From: Flavobacteriales bacterium UBA4466
GTDB lineage: Bacteria > Bacteroidota > Bacteroidia > Flavobacteriales_D > Sanyastnellaceae
Assembly (NCBI GenBank): GCA_905182895.1
Contig: CAJJDD010000014.1
Span: 1-64,000, forward strand
DNA: 64,000 nucleotides
Direction: 5' to 3'
Position numbers and translations under genes: made by a program. The notes under the pieces are model-generated. The model made no database searches. It was not told the DNA's origin and worked only from the letters and a program-made list of their open reading frames with translations. Positions 41,495-52,133 of this stretch are shown here, one piece after another (position 1 is the first letter of the stretch; every line of letters starts with the position of its first letter).

Positions 41495-42230
41495 AAAAAA
41501 CGCAAGCCCATTTAAACTGCTAGCCTTTAGAGCTAATGAGAACAAAGCCCTAGCTAAGCGATGTGTTAGAGCGCATTTAAAAGAACTGCAAAATATAGGA
41601 GTAAAGAATATAGCCTCTAGTGATCCTGAATGGATTAACGATCCAGAAGTGATTGTTTTTTGTCTGATAAGTCTTAAAACAAACGCTCCTGTGGCTGGGA
41701 TGAAATTAGATATATGGAACAAAAACAAATCACTCCCTATCATTGATAGCCTGAGTAATCAAGCGTTTGATATGAAGAAAATAGTTCAAGATCATAGCTC
41801 TGAAAATATAGCTGAAATTTGTGGACTGTGGGTTTCTAGTGAAGCTTCAGGAATTGGGATAAGTAAAATAATCACTCGAGCCGCGGTATCCTCTCTTTCT
41901 ACACTTCATTCGGGATTGGCAAATCCATTGCCTTCTGCCTCGCAGTACACAATCTAAACACTATGGGTTCTCACATGGGTTATCAGATTTATTCCGAAAT
42001 CGGTGATGGAGGAAAATTCCATATCCTACAAAGGACTTTGAGTCCTATGTTGCACTTTTACATGACACAGAGAGCCTTACTGAATGTGATTCTATCAAAA
42101 AAAATTAGTCCGTGACTTACGGAAAAATCCGATGCTGATTAGATTAGAAAATGAAAAAGGAAAAAACACTCTTATACAATACGATCTTAGATTGGTTAAA
42201 AAAGAAACAGGTGTCCACACTGTGGTCTAA
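41475..42230 (+). CDS. GNAT acyltransferase, FeeM/autoinducer-synthase-like (frameshifted)
   Basis: Pieces read MISSVLKKNASPFKLLAFRA, AEICGLWVSSEASGIGISKI, then FCLAVHNLNTMGSHMGYQIY and DFESYVALLHDTESLTECDS, KLVRDLRKNPMLIRLENEKG up to a TAA at 42228. The layout (N-terminal variable part, an E-x-C/S-x-L-x-V strand, GIG-type loop, then G-S-H-x-G-Y) resembles N-acyl amino acid synthase FeeM and LuxI-type acyl-homoserine lactone synthases, which use acyl-ACP donors. Breaks near 41910, 42040 and 42100. The C-terminus overlaps the kinase gene by about 80 bases. The product is unknown. Confidence 0.6.
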
Positions 42231-44372
42231 TACCAAATATTTACTTTCCTGTCTACTTCTTCTATTCATAAACTGCGTTGGACTTAGCAATACAATTCAG
42301 GTACCTAAAAATGGAGACCCCACTCTCATTGGTAAGAGCGTATCTGTGTACCTCGATAACTCTGGAAACAAGACCTTAGATGAGATAATATCCCTTAATG
42401 ACGAATTTGAACAAAATAATCTTGATATTGTAAATGCTCAAGTTACTTCTAGTACGGTCTGGTTGAAGTTTATAATAGAGAACTCAACTAGTCTAGAAGA
42501 GCTCCTATTACAGGTAATGACCTGTAATGCAGATGAAATTACACTATATAAACTAACAGAAGAAGGACTCCACAAGGAGGGCCCTTATGGGCAGACACTT
42601 CCATTCAAGGAAAGAAACTTTGACCATCCTCATTTCATATTTCAACTAAGGTTACCTCCAAGTAAAAGGGCTACCTATTTTATGAGTATTAAGAACAAAG
42701 ATCAAACCACTTTCGCACTACAAATAGGTAGCCAAAAATCAATATTAGAAGGGATCTTCGACTACGATATTTCTAATGGAATATATCTTGGGATTTTTTT
42801 AGTTATGTTTATTTATAATGTTTTTCTTTACTTTAACACTAAAAACAAGTATTACCTATCGTACTCAGCATTTGTCTTAGCTTTTGGTATAGGCCTTTTT
42901 ACTATGGCCGGATACAGCTTTAAATATTTCTGGCCAGCATCACCATGGTTGGAACAGAGGTCAATCGTTTTAGTCAGTGCAATTATTCCTATTTCAGCTC
43001 TAATTTTCGCCAACTCATTCTTAAACTTAAAAACAAACTTACCAAAAACAAGTAAACTAATATTAAGTTTTGTTATCACCTATGGGATTGTATTTCTCAT
43101 ATAGTGATGACGGAACAACTTGGTCAGAAACTAATCCTTGCATTATTTATTTCAGTTTTTTTAATTTTCGGAATAGCATTAAAACTCTCTTTAAGCGGCC
43201 ACCGTAAAGCTAAATTTTATTTAGCGGCTTGGTCCGTATATTTATTTGGAATCATTGTTTTCGTATTGAAAGACTTTGGCCTTGTTCCTTATAACGTCAT
43301 AACAAATCGCATGATGCATTTCGGATCAGTCTTAGAGGTAATTCTCCTTTCTTTTGCGCTAGGTGACTACATAAACATCTTACGAAAAGAAAAAGAAGAG
43401 AGTCAAAAGAAAGTTCTAAAAGGATTGCAACGCAACGAGCAAATAATTAAGAGCCAGAATAAAATGCTCGAAAAGAAAGTTCAGGAAAGAACCTTAAAAC
43501 TAGAAACTACCAACCTAGATTTATCTCAAGCTATGAATGAGCTTAAAGATACCCAAACCCAGCTCGTAGACGCCGAAAAGATGGCCTCACTAGGACAGCT
43601 CACGGCAGGAATAGCTCATGAAATAAATAACCCTATTAACTTTGTCTCTTCGAATATTTCACCACTCAAAAAAGACATCGATGACTTAAGGGAAATTATA
43701 GCTAGATATGAAACCGCTACCACTGAGGAAGGAATTAGCGCAGCTCAGACCAAATTAATTAGGGAATTAAAAGAAGAAATCGACCTTGATTTCACACTCG
43801 TAGAGATAGACGAACTTCTACACGGCATTAAGGATGGTGCTGATAGAACTGCTGAGATAGTGAAAGGACTCAAAAACTTCTCTAGATTAGACGAAAGCTT
43901 GACTAAAGCTGCAGATATAAACGAAGGAATAAAATCTACCTTACTTATATTAAAAAGTAAGTTTTCAAATATAAAGTTAGTAGAAGATTATGGTGATTTA
44001 GTCCCTATTCAGTGTCTTCCGGGAAAATTAAATCAACTATTTATGAACATTCTTGATAATGCCATTTATGCCTGCACGAAGAAAGAATACCCAGCGGAAA
44101 GCACAGCAAGGATAACAATAGTTACCAACCAATCGAAGACAAGCACTACTATACAGATAAAGGACAACGGAATAGGCATGGACAATCAAACTAAAACTAA
44201 AATATTTGAGCCCTTCTTTACTACTAAAGAAGTAGGAGAAGGAACTGGCTTAGGAATGTCCATCGTTCACGGAATAATCACCAACCACTCAGGGGATATA
44301 AAAATTAAAACAGAAATAGGAATTGGAACGGAAATAACAATAAATTTGCCGAGGGTAACTCATAATTCTTAA
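42151..44372 (+). CDS. 7TM-DISM sensor histidine kinase (frameshifted)
   Basis: Domains in order: N-terminal hydrophobic signal (LLSCLLLLFINCVGLS), an extracellular 7TMR-DISMED2-like beta-sandwich (SSTVWLKFIIENSTSLEELL, ATYFMSIKNKDQTTFALQIG), seven transmembrane helices (GIYLGIFLVMFIYNVFLYFN onward), a coiled coil (QKMLEKKVQERTLKLETTNL-like), HisKA with AGIAHEINNPINFV (phospho-histidine in HE), and HATPase with NILDNAIYAC, DNGIGMD and GTGLGMSIVHGI. The frame breaks near 43103 in the membrane part. The start is ambiguous because ATG 42151 overlaps the end of the FeeM-like gene out of frame. About 735 residues. Confidence 0.85.
43422..43433 (+). repeat. GGATTGCAACGC motif, copy 7
   Basis: Right half exact, left half degenerate. 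Lies in the kinase coiled-coil region, coding strand, spelling GLQRNE. Confidence 0.5.
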
Positions 44373-44382
44373 AGCACTGCAT

Positions 44383-45481
44383 ATGCCCACTAATTTCGGT
44401 ACCATCTTATTTATAGATGATGAGACTAACAATCTCTCTTCTTTTAAGGCGGCATTCAGAAGAAAATGGAACATTCTTACTACTTCAACTAGTCAAGAAG
44501 CGTTTGACCTGCTTTCAAAAAACGAAGTGAATATAGTCCTAGCCGATCAACGGATGCCAGAAACCACAGGGTCTGAATTTTTAGCAGAAGTAAGAACAAA
44601 GTATCCTGAAACTATTAGAATACTATTAACAGGATATGCTGACATTACCGCTATCGCAGAAGCCATTAATGACGGAGGAATCTATAGGTATTTTCAGAAG
44701 CCGTGGAATGAAGAATTACTAGAAGAGGCATTTATTCATTGTATGGAAGTATACAAGGGTAGAAAACAGTTAGCCGAAAAAAATGAAGCGCTAAGAAAGT
44801 CTTATGATGAGCTTGAAAGTTTCGTTTACAGCGCGAGTCATGACCTGAGAGCTCCTTTAGTGTCAATACTAGGTTTTATAAACTCCTACGCATGTTAGTA
44901 TAAAGTTTCTGAAATTTTATCTAGATTTGATAGAAAAATCAGTAGATAATCTAGATAAATTCATTAAAAATATTATTAATTATTACCAAAACCGAAAGCA
45001 AGAAACAAATCTCAGAGAAATAGATTTAGAAATGCTAGTAGAGGAGGTATATTCTAACTTCCGGCATTACGATGGTGCTGAGAACATTAACTTCTCAAGT
45101 GAAATCCCCGAAAAAACTATTATTTACAAACCCCTGTTAATAAAAATTATTCTTAATAACTTGGTTTCAAATGCCATCAAATATCATAAACCTTCGCTAG
45201 AAGATAAGTTCGTGAATGTAATATATACTAAAAATTCTGACACATTTGAGATAGCTGTTCAGGATAATGGAAAAGGAATCTCTAATGACCAGAAAGATAA
45301 AGTTTTTGACATTTTCTTCACCGGAACCAATGGGCAATCTATAGGAACGGGTATCGGTCTTCACATAGTCAAGGAAGCCATAACTAAATTAGATGGAACC
45401 GTCTCTCTCGAAAGCACTGAAGGCGTAGGTTCCAAGTTTATCATTAAAGTCCCTCTTACAAGCAATGAGTCAACTAACTAA
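44383..45481 (+). CDS. Receiver-histidine kinase hybrid (frameshifted)
   Basis: Receiver domain first (residues 1-130): ILFIDDETNNLSSFKAAF, NIVLADQRMPETTGSEFL with phospho-acceptor Asp in ADQRM, and RILLTGYADITAIAEAIN, FQKPWNEE. Then a linker coiled coil and a kinase core: FVYSASHDLRAPLVSILGF (HisKA, His in SHDLR), break near 44890, then NLVSNAIKYHKPS (N box), DNGKGIS (G1) and GTGIGLHIVKEA (G2). About 360 residues. It has no membrane segment, so it takes its signal from partners, most likely the kinase encoded 11 bases upstream. It overlaps the next gene by 17 bases. Confidence 0.85.
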
Positions 45482-45863
45482 ATTTATACTCATCGATGAC
45501 AATGAGATAGACAACAAAGTCAATCTTAATCTTCTGAAGATTATGGACGTAGGAGATGATTGCGTGGGGTTTTTATCCTGTTGCCCAGCGTTAGATTATA
45601 TAAAAGAGAATCTAAATCTATATAAAAATCATAAGTGTATAATTCTACTCGATATTCAAATGCCAGAAGTTGATGGATTTGAGTGTCTAGAAAAATATGG
45701 GGATTTACCTAAATCGTTTATAGACAATACTCAAGTATACTTTCTCTCCAGTACCATAGACGAACATGATGTAAAACGAGCCAAAGAGAACCCGCTCGCG
45801 GTTACTATTCTAGAAAAGCCACTAGATGTCTTTATTTTGAAAAAACACCTAGGGCTAGAATAA
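45465..45863 (+). CDS. Stand-alone response regulator receiver
   Basis: Intact 132-residue receiver: KFILIDDNEIDNKVNLNLLK (acidic pocket), CIILLDIQMPEVDGFECLEK (phospho-acceptor Asp in LLDIQMPEVDG), QVYFLSSTID (Ser switch) and VTILEKPLDVF (conserved Lys-Pro). It has no output domain, so it acts as a phosphorelay shuttle or by protein binding, like CheY- or Rcp1-type regulators. It is last in the operon and overlaps the hybrid kinase gene. Confidence 0.9.
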   Translation: MSQLTKFILIDDNEIDNKVNLNLLKIMDVGDDCVGFLSCCPALDYIKENLNLYKNHKCIILLDIQMPEVDGFECLEKYGDLPKSFIDNTQVYFLSSTIDEHDVKRAKENPLAVTILEKPLDVFILKKHLGLE

Positions 45864-45868
45864 CTATC

Positions 45869-46956
45869 TTATTTGATGTATCTAAAATCCTGTCCACTTT
45901 TTAAAGTTAACAGAGCCTCATAAATTAAGCTGATGACCGCTTCTACGTCGGATTTGTGCACCATTTCTACTGTAGTGTGCATATATCTTAAAGGAAGAGA
46001 AATTAAAGCACTAGCTACTCCTGAATTGCTATAAGCAAAAGCATCAGTATCAGTACCTGTTGCTTACTTGCTGCTGCTCTCTGAAAACTGATTTTATTCT
46101 CATCTGCGGTTGTAATAATATGCTTTAATAAATTGTTTTGCACCGCAGGACCATAAGTTAAAACAGGACCTTTACCCCCTTTAAAATCACCCTGCTTTAT
46201 CTTACTTATCATAGGAGTATTCGTGTCATGACAGACATCAGTTACTATGGCTACATCTGGCTGAATTCTCTCTGCTATCATCTGCGCACCTCTCAATCCT
46301 ATCTCTTCTTGAACAGCATTTACTACATAAAGCGTGTAAGGCAATTTCTTTTTGTTCTCCTTTAACATTCTAGCCACCTCAGCTATCATGAATCCTCCCA
46401 TTCTATTATCTAGAGCTCTACCCACGTACCATCTGTCGTTTAACTCCATAAACTCATCTTCGAATGTAACGACACATCCTACATGCACTCCTAGCTTTCC
46501 CACCTCTTCTGCGTTATCACAGCCGCAGTCCAAGAAAATATTATCTAGCGTAGGTGGTTTTTCTGTACCAGACATTCTAGTATGAATAGCAGGCCATCCA
46601 AAAACAGCCTTTACCATTCCATTTTCCGTATGAATATTTACTCTTTTAGAAGGGGCTATTTGATGGTCTGAACCTCCATTTCTTTTTAAGTAAATAAATC
46701 CATCTTTGGTAATGTAATGCACAAACCATGCTATCTCATCAGCATGTGCCTCAATGACTACTTTATATTTTTGACCTGGATTTATAACAGCAGCTACAGA
46801 ACCATAAGTATCCACTATATACTCATCAGAGTATGGCTTCATATAATCTAACCATATCTGCTGTCCTGGGCTTTCAAATCCTGTAGGACTGGCGTTGTTC
46901 AAGTACTTATACATGAAATCCTTCGCCTTTTTATTTATTAAACTCTTTTTTGCCAT
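45869..46956 (-). CDS. M42 family aminopeptidase/glutamyl peptidase (frameshifted)
   Basis: A dinuclear-metal cytoplasmic peptidase trimming small peptides. Ligands and catalytic residues visible: EAHADEIAWFVHY (His and Asp bridge), YVGRALDNRMGGFMIAEV, NAVQEEIGLRGAQMIAER (catalytic Glu), VTDVCHDTNTP and, after a break near 46065, LRYMHTTVEMVHKSDVEA. The end reads LTLKSGQDFRYIK and stops 6 bases before the receiver gene in convergent orientation. About 362 residues, normal for the family. Confidence 0.88.
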
Positions 46957-47027
46957 AATTAACTTGTTTCGTTAGAACTCAGCGGCTAAGTTATAGTTCT
47001 TTTGCATTGCAATAAAACATTTGTATC

Positions 47028-48068
47028 ATGGATTCACTCACCCAGATTTGTCTAGGGGCGGCTGTAGGAGAAGCATATTTAGGAAAGAAAGTAGGGAACA
47101 AGGCCATTTTGTGGGGAGCTATATTGGGCACAGTGCCTGATTTAGATGTCCTGTTCAAACCGTTGTACCCTTTTGTAGAAGGATTAGTCATGCATAGAGG
47201 GCTTTCTCATTCACTTATCTTCTTCGTTTTATCCTCTCCTATTTTTGGCTGGTTAATTCATAAGATTCATCCTAGAGCGGCTTCTGTCAAGAAATGGGCT
47301 TGGTTTTCTTTTTGGGTCATGTTTACTCACGCCATCTTGGACTGTTTCACCTCTTGGGGAACTCAGCTATTTTGGCCTCATCCTATGCGGGTAGCTTGGA
47401 ATAATATTTTCGTGGCTGATTTAGCATATACACTTCCTCTTTTAATCTGTCTGATCTGGTTAATGTTTAAAAGAAAAGACTCTGCAACTAGGACTAGGCT
47501 TAACCACATTGGTCTCACTCTTAGTTCATTTTACATGATATTGACCTTCGTGAACAAGGGTGCTGCTGGTTCTGTTTTCACAAACTCTTTAAAGGAAAAT
47601 AATATTTCATATGCCGATTTCAGTACTCGCCCTACTCCTCTAAATACTATTCTCTGGAACGCAGTGGCAGAAGGAGATGACTATTTTTATTCTGGCTATT
47701 ACTCACTTTTAGCAGATGACCACTCAATAAAATGGGATTCCATACCTAAAAATCATGCCCTTTTGAGTGCTCATTCTGATAATGAGGACTGGAAAGACCT
47801 TATTCTCTTTTCAGGGGGCGAATATGCATTGGAAAAAACTGAGTCAGACACTATCCTAATTCATGATCTTCGATTTGGCAAAATGCAGTTTCCTGATGGC
47901 ACATCAGATTTTGTATTTACTTTTTACGGAGTTCCCTCTGAAGAGAATAACACAATAGATTTCTCTCAGAAACCACTGCCTAATGAAAAGCTGTCTTCCA
48001 AAGATATGAAACAGGTGTTTTCTGGTTTATGGGAAACTATTAAAGGAAATAAACTTCCTCCAAATTAA
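47028..48068 (+). CDS. YdjM-like membrane metal-dependent hydrolase
   Basis: Intact 346-residue membrane protein. N-terminal metal-binding features of the DUF457/YdjM family: SLTQICLGAAVGEAYLGKK, GTVPDLDVL, HRGLSHSLIFFVL and FTHAILDCFTSWGTQLFWP, with about five hydrophobic helices; the C-terminal 170 residues are soluble. The family is a predicted inner-membrane hydrolase, and reports of LexA linkage in E. coli are not relevant here. Substrate unknown. Confidence 0.85.
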   Translation: MDSLTQICLGAAVGEAYLGKKVGNKAILWGAILGTVPDLDVLFKPLYPFVEGLVMHRGLSHSLIFFVLSSPIFGWLIHKIHPRAASVKKWAWFSFWVMFTHAILDCFTSWGTQLFWPHPMRVAWNNIFVADLAYTLPLLICLIWLMFKRKDSATRTRLNHIGLTLSSFYMILTFVNKGAAGSVFTNSLKENNISYADFSTRPTPLNTILWNAVAEGDDYFYSGYYSLLADDHSIKWDSIPKNHALLSAHSDNEDWKDLILFSGGEYALEKTESDTILIHDLRFGKMQFPDGTSDFVFTFYGVPSEENNTIDFSQKPLPNEKLSSKDMKQVFSGLWETIKGNKLPPN

Positions 48069-51000
48069 TTCTTTAGTACTTTTCTTACATCTATTATTTC
48101 TTCATTCTCTCCTATTATCTGAAGATAATAAACGCCTGATGAAACTTCTCTAATATCTAACTGGCTAGATGCCCTACCTACCGGAACAGTTAAGCGCTTG
48201 TTCAGCGACTCTCTTCCCTGATTGTCTATTAACCTGAATTTTCTGATTTCTTGATTCAAGTCAGATTGAATTATAATTACATCAGATGAAGGATTAGGAA
48301 AGACTGCTAGACTAGTATTCTGCTCGGTGTTCTCAGTTAAACCTAAATCTATAGAAGTGATATTAATCTCGTCTATATAAATATGATTCCCATTATCATT
48401 AGTGAATCTAAACTTGAAGGAGAAATTCTCCGAAAAGTCTGATGATGCTAAGGGATATGAATAGTACATCCACTGAGAATCATCTGAAGGAATAAACTCA
48501 GACAGCTGAGAAGAGCCCACCGTATTCAGGTCACCTTCCCCTCTAAACATCTCACGCTGCACCCAACTCCGACCACATGAATTAGAGGTATAAAGTCTTA
48601 GCCTATCATCTGTCTCAGGATGCTTTTGTGCATAGGCATACCAAAAAGATAAATAAGCGGTATCTAAATCTGCCAAATTAAACTGCTTTGAAAACACTTC
48701 TGCTGTGTAGGGTTGGTCTAAATTTCCATTGTTAATCCATAACGCTCCTGGCTCATTATGTCCTACATCTCCGTTTATAATCCAGTTTATAATTCCTTCC
48801 TCTGGCTCAGAAATAAACTCAAAATCACTCAACGTTTCGCTCCCAGAAAATGATTCTGAATAAGGAAAAGACTCCTGGGCAGACTGCACTATGATATAAT
48901 TTGTTCTTGTATATGTATCGGAACCTATTTCGTTTTGCACCGCTAATGATACGGCATAACTCCCTGCGGCATTATAATGAATCCATGGATTCTGTTCGGA
49001 GGAAATAACCTCATCACTACCCTCTAAACTCCACTCCCAGCCTGGCTCATGGCCATAACTCAAATCTGAGAATAAAATACTATCTCCTTCACAGATTATT
49101 CTCTCGTTAGATTCAAATAAAGCCTCTGGCTCTTCTGTAACACCTGAAAACTGGTTACTTCTCCAGATACCTCTCCCATAAGTAGCTGCTGTAATTATAT
49201 CGAATTCATTATTTATTTCTAATTCATTCAAGGAGATGCATCCATCATTAAATGGAATCCAATTCACTAACGCTGGATTCCAGTAATAAATACCTAAATC
49301 CGTGCCTATGTATATAGAACCATCCTCTTCATCTATAGAAGCGCAGTTAGCCGGAATGTTAGGTAAATTAAAGGAGATGTTCTCCCAGTTTGCGCCTCCA
49401 TCTATGCTATGGTAGACTTTTTCCCCAGCACCAAATCCACTGAACGTGATCACTACGTCATCTTCATTGGCTGGGTTTACATAAACATACGTCATAGAAT
49501 ATTGACTAATTCCCGTGGTGACTAATTCCCATGAGTCTCCCGCGTCTATAGATTTATGTAATCTCGTATTGGTAATGGCATAAATGACATCAGGATTAGA
49601 CCCACAGTTAGAAATAGCTCTTAATGATGAGGCTGCTCCAAAATCAGAGGTTTGAATAAAATCACCTCCGTTATTAGTGGATTTCCATATTTCATCATAG
49701 CCCATTAAAATCGTCCCTGTTTCCTCAGGATGTAGAACGTATGGAGTAACCCAAGCTGCGTCACCATCTATTCCACCTGCTATATACGAAAATGAATCTC
49801 CTCCATCTACGCTGGACCTTAACCCCCCGTTCTGGCTCGCGCAATACATAATATCAGGATTCAAAGGATGAATCGCTGCTTCCATTCCATCTGCACCCAA
49901 CACATGGGTCCAGGAGTTGTTAGATAAAAGAATAGTTCCGTTGTCTTGGGTTCCACCTATAATGAGCCCTGGATCTGTTTTATACCCCCCAAATCTATAG
50001 AACTGAGATATCTGAAGTCCTGCAGAAACATCCTCAAAACTTACTCCTCCATCTTGGCTGCGGAATATTCCACCATCACTGCACACAAATAACTCTCCAT
50101 CTAAATACTGAATATTATGAATATCTGCATGCACATAATTAAACTGCATTCCAGGTTCATAAAACCAATGTGCATTAATTATGTAATCCGTACCGCCATT
50201 CAAACTTCTCCAGACATTAACTCCACCCGTAAAAATATTTTCTGCATTAGTAGGGTTTACGTCTAATGCGAGATCATAATAACCTTGGCCTCCCTCGCCT
50301 TCTCCATCTATAGGGTAGCTCAAAATATTAGGAGAGTCAGCTCTCAGTGAAAAAGAATCGGCTGAGTCCTCACTTCTGTAGACTCCTAATAAACCGTTAT
50401 CATTATCATTTACACATAACGCATAGACATAATCAGGTTCATCTAGAGAAACCCCTAAAGCCATTCTCTCTACATTAGTAACTCCAGGCATTCCTTCTCC
50501 TGCTGCATCGAAATCTTCACCTCCGTTTATGGACTTATAAAGGCAGAAATTGAGCAGTAAATTATTTGCGGATTCACCTTATAAATTCTACATCTCGAAT
50601 GTTCCCCGATTGAACTTGATACCAAACTTCACCGCCTGAAGTGGTTTTCCAAAGCCCCTGCTTAGTAGCTGCAAAAAGTGTTTCGGGATTATCTGGATGC
50701 ATAATTAGTTTGTGAATTAAGTACTCTGTGGACAGGTTATAACTTAACCCAGTAGTCTGCCATGAACTCCCTCCATCGATGGATTTTAACACTCCATTCG
50801 AATAGGTATCTGAACCATCACCATCGCCAGTGCCTATATAAATAACATCAGAATTAGTTGGGTGAATTAGGATAGCACTTATGCCTAGCGTTGGGAAATC
50901 GTCTGTTAATGGCTCCCATGAATTAAAATCATCATTGGTTCTCCATAATCCTCCAGATGGAGTTCCTGCATAATATCTGCCTTGGATAGATGGATCTTTC

Positions 51001-51371
51001 GCAGCTACGTTTACTCTGCCGTTTCCTGGATTATATGATTGAGTATTCCACTCAGTATAACCGATGGGCTCCCAGCCTCCCGCAGATTTATTGGCTCCGC
51101 TTTTAGGTTTTCTTTTCTCCCACGCCTTTACATATTCTTTGGTAATATTGGTATTTCCACCTGGGAAACTCCTAGGCTCCATGTAATACTCCCATCTCTT
51201 ATAAAGCGTATAACCGTTCCCTCTCTCGTATTCCTTATTCTCCCATTCCATTTCGAATGCTGCTTGCACATCATGAAAATTGGCTCCTTGGTCTCTCAAA
51301 TCCTCCCAGTGCTGCTGCGAATTAACATTAAATGACACCAGAACTGTAAGTAAAATAAATATGAACTTCAT
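48065..51371 (-). CDS. Secreted BNR/VPS10-like repeat protein with T9SS type A domain (frameshifted)
   Basis: Signal peptide ends at VNSQ. The body is a beta-propeller of Asp-box repeats (VLKSIDGGSSWQTTG, VYHSIDGGANWENIS, IFRSQDGGVSFEDVS, LWKTTSGGEVW). Then come a PKD domain (ICEGDSILFSDLSYGHEP), a MAM-like domain (DTAYLSFWYAYAQKHPETDD) and a T9SS sorting domain (LAVFPNPSSDVIIIQSD, LDIREVSSGVYYLQIIGENE). A single break near 50530; about 1100 residues. Similar proteins are sortilin-like glycosyl hydrolase relatives, but catalytic residues are not evident; adhesion or glycan binding is equally likely. Its end overlaps the previous gene by 4 bases. Confidence 0.88.
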
Positions 51372-51467
51372 GAATAATATTATAGCGTAAAAATATTACA
51401 ACTTGGCCAAGCCAATGCCTAATCTATTATGTTATCGTAACTTTATCGGCATAAACTTATTTCACCT

Positions 51468-52133
51468 GTGATAAAACATATTTCTACCGGAGATGGCTCT
51501 TCCTCATTGTTTGTAGAGGAGCTCAATGAAACATACCATTCTATACATGGAGCCATTCAAGAGTCAGAACATGTTTTTTTAAAAGAAGGCTTAGACCAAT
51601 TAGAGTCAGACTCAATTTCTGTTTTAGAAGTTGGTATGGGCACTGGTCTTAACGTACTGCTTAGCTGCAGGTATGCGTTGCAACGCGAAAAGACAATTAA
51701 TTTCACCACCATAGAGCCATTTCCTATCCCTGAAAATTTAATACCCGAAATAAATTATCCTGAATTAATAGACGATTCATCTGCGAGAAGTTGGTTTAAC
51801 CAAATTCATGCTTCACAAGCAGATAGCTTGACGCAAATACATGACTATTTTTCTTTAATTAAAGTATTGAAAAAAGCTGAGGAGTTTCAATCTGAGCAAA
51901 AGTTTGACATCATCTTTTACGATGCCTTTGGGCCGCATGCACAACCTGAATTATGGGAGGCTTCAGTGTTTAAACACTTAAGTAAATTCATGAATTTAGG
52001 CGGAGTTCTTGTGACTTACTGTGCGCAAGGTCAATTTAAAAGAAATCTTCGAGAAGCCGGATTTGAAGTGACTCGTTTACCTGGCCCTCCTGGAAAAAGA
52101 GAAATGACCAGAGCTTACTTTAAAGGTGCTTAG
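51468..52133 (+). CDS. mnmD: tRNA U34 5-aminomethyl-2-thiouridine methyltransferase, MnmD-type
   Basis: Intact 221-residue Rossmann methyltransferase corresponding to the methylase half of E. coli MnmC, without the FAD half. VLEVGMGTGLNVLLSCRYA is the SAM loop; FDIIFYDAFGPHAQPELW and GGVLVTYCAQGQFKRNL, and PGPPGKREM near the C-terminus, are DUF752 signatures. It makes mnm5(s2)U in tRNA-Lys/Glu/Gln wobble positions. Start codon is GTG. Ends 4 bases inside the convergent ABC-F gene. A palindrome copy lies within codons for YALQRE. Confidence 0.88.
   Translation: MIKHISTGDGSSSLFVEELNETYHSIHGAIQESEHVFLKEGLDQLESDSISVLEVGMGTGLNVLLSCRYALQREKTINFTTIEPFPIPENLIPEINYPELIDDSSARSWFNQIHASQADSLTQIHDYFSLIKVLKKAEEFQSEQKFDIIFYDAFGPHAQPELWEASVFKHLSKFMNLGGVLVTYCAQGQFKRNLREAGFEVTRLPGPPGKREMTRAYFKGA
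51675..51686. repeat. GCGTTGCAACGC perfect palindrome, copy 8
   Basis: Exact palindrome inside mnmD, followed by GAAAA exactly as in the intergenic copy at 36065. Confidence 0.6.

Noticed and set aside
43102-43106. Kinase split as two real genes (receptor and kinase with ATG overlap)
   Set aside because: The seven-helix module is cut in the middle; bridging one base restores a standard 7TM-DISM kinase.
46999-47012. TTGCATTGCAAT as a tenth copy of the dispersed motif
   Set aside because: It lacks the ACGC end present in all nine counted copies.
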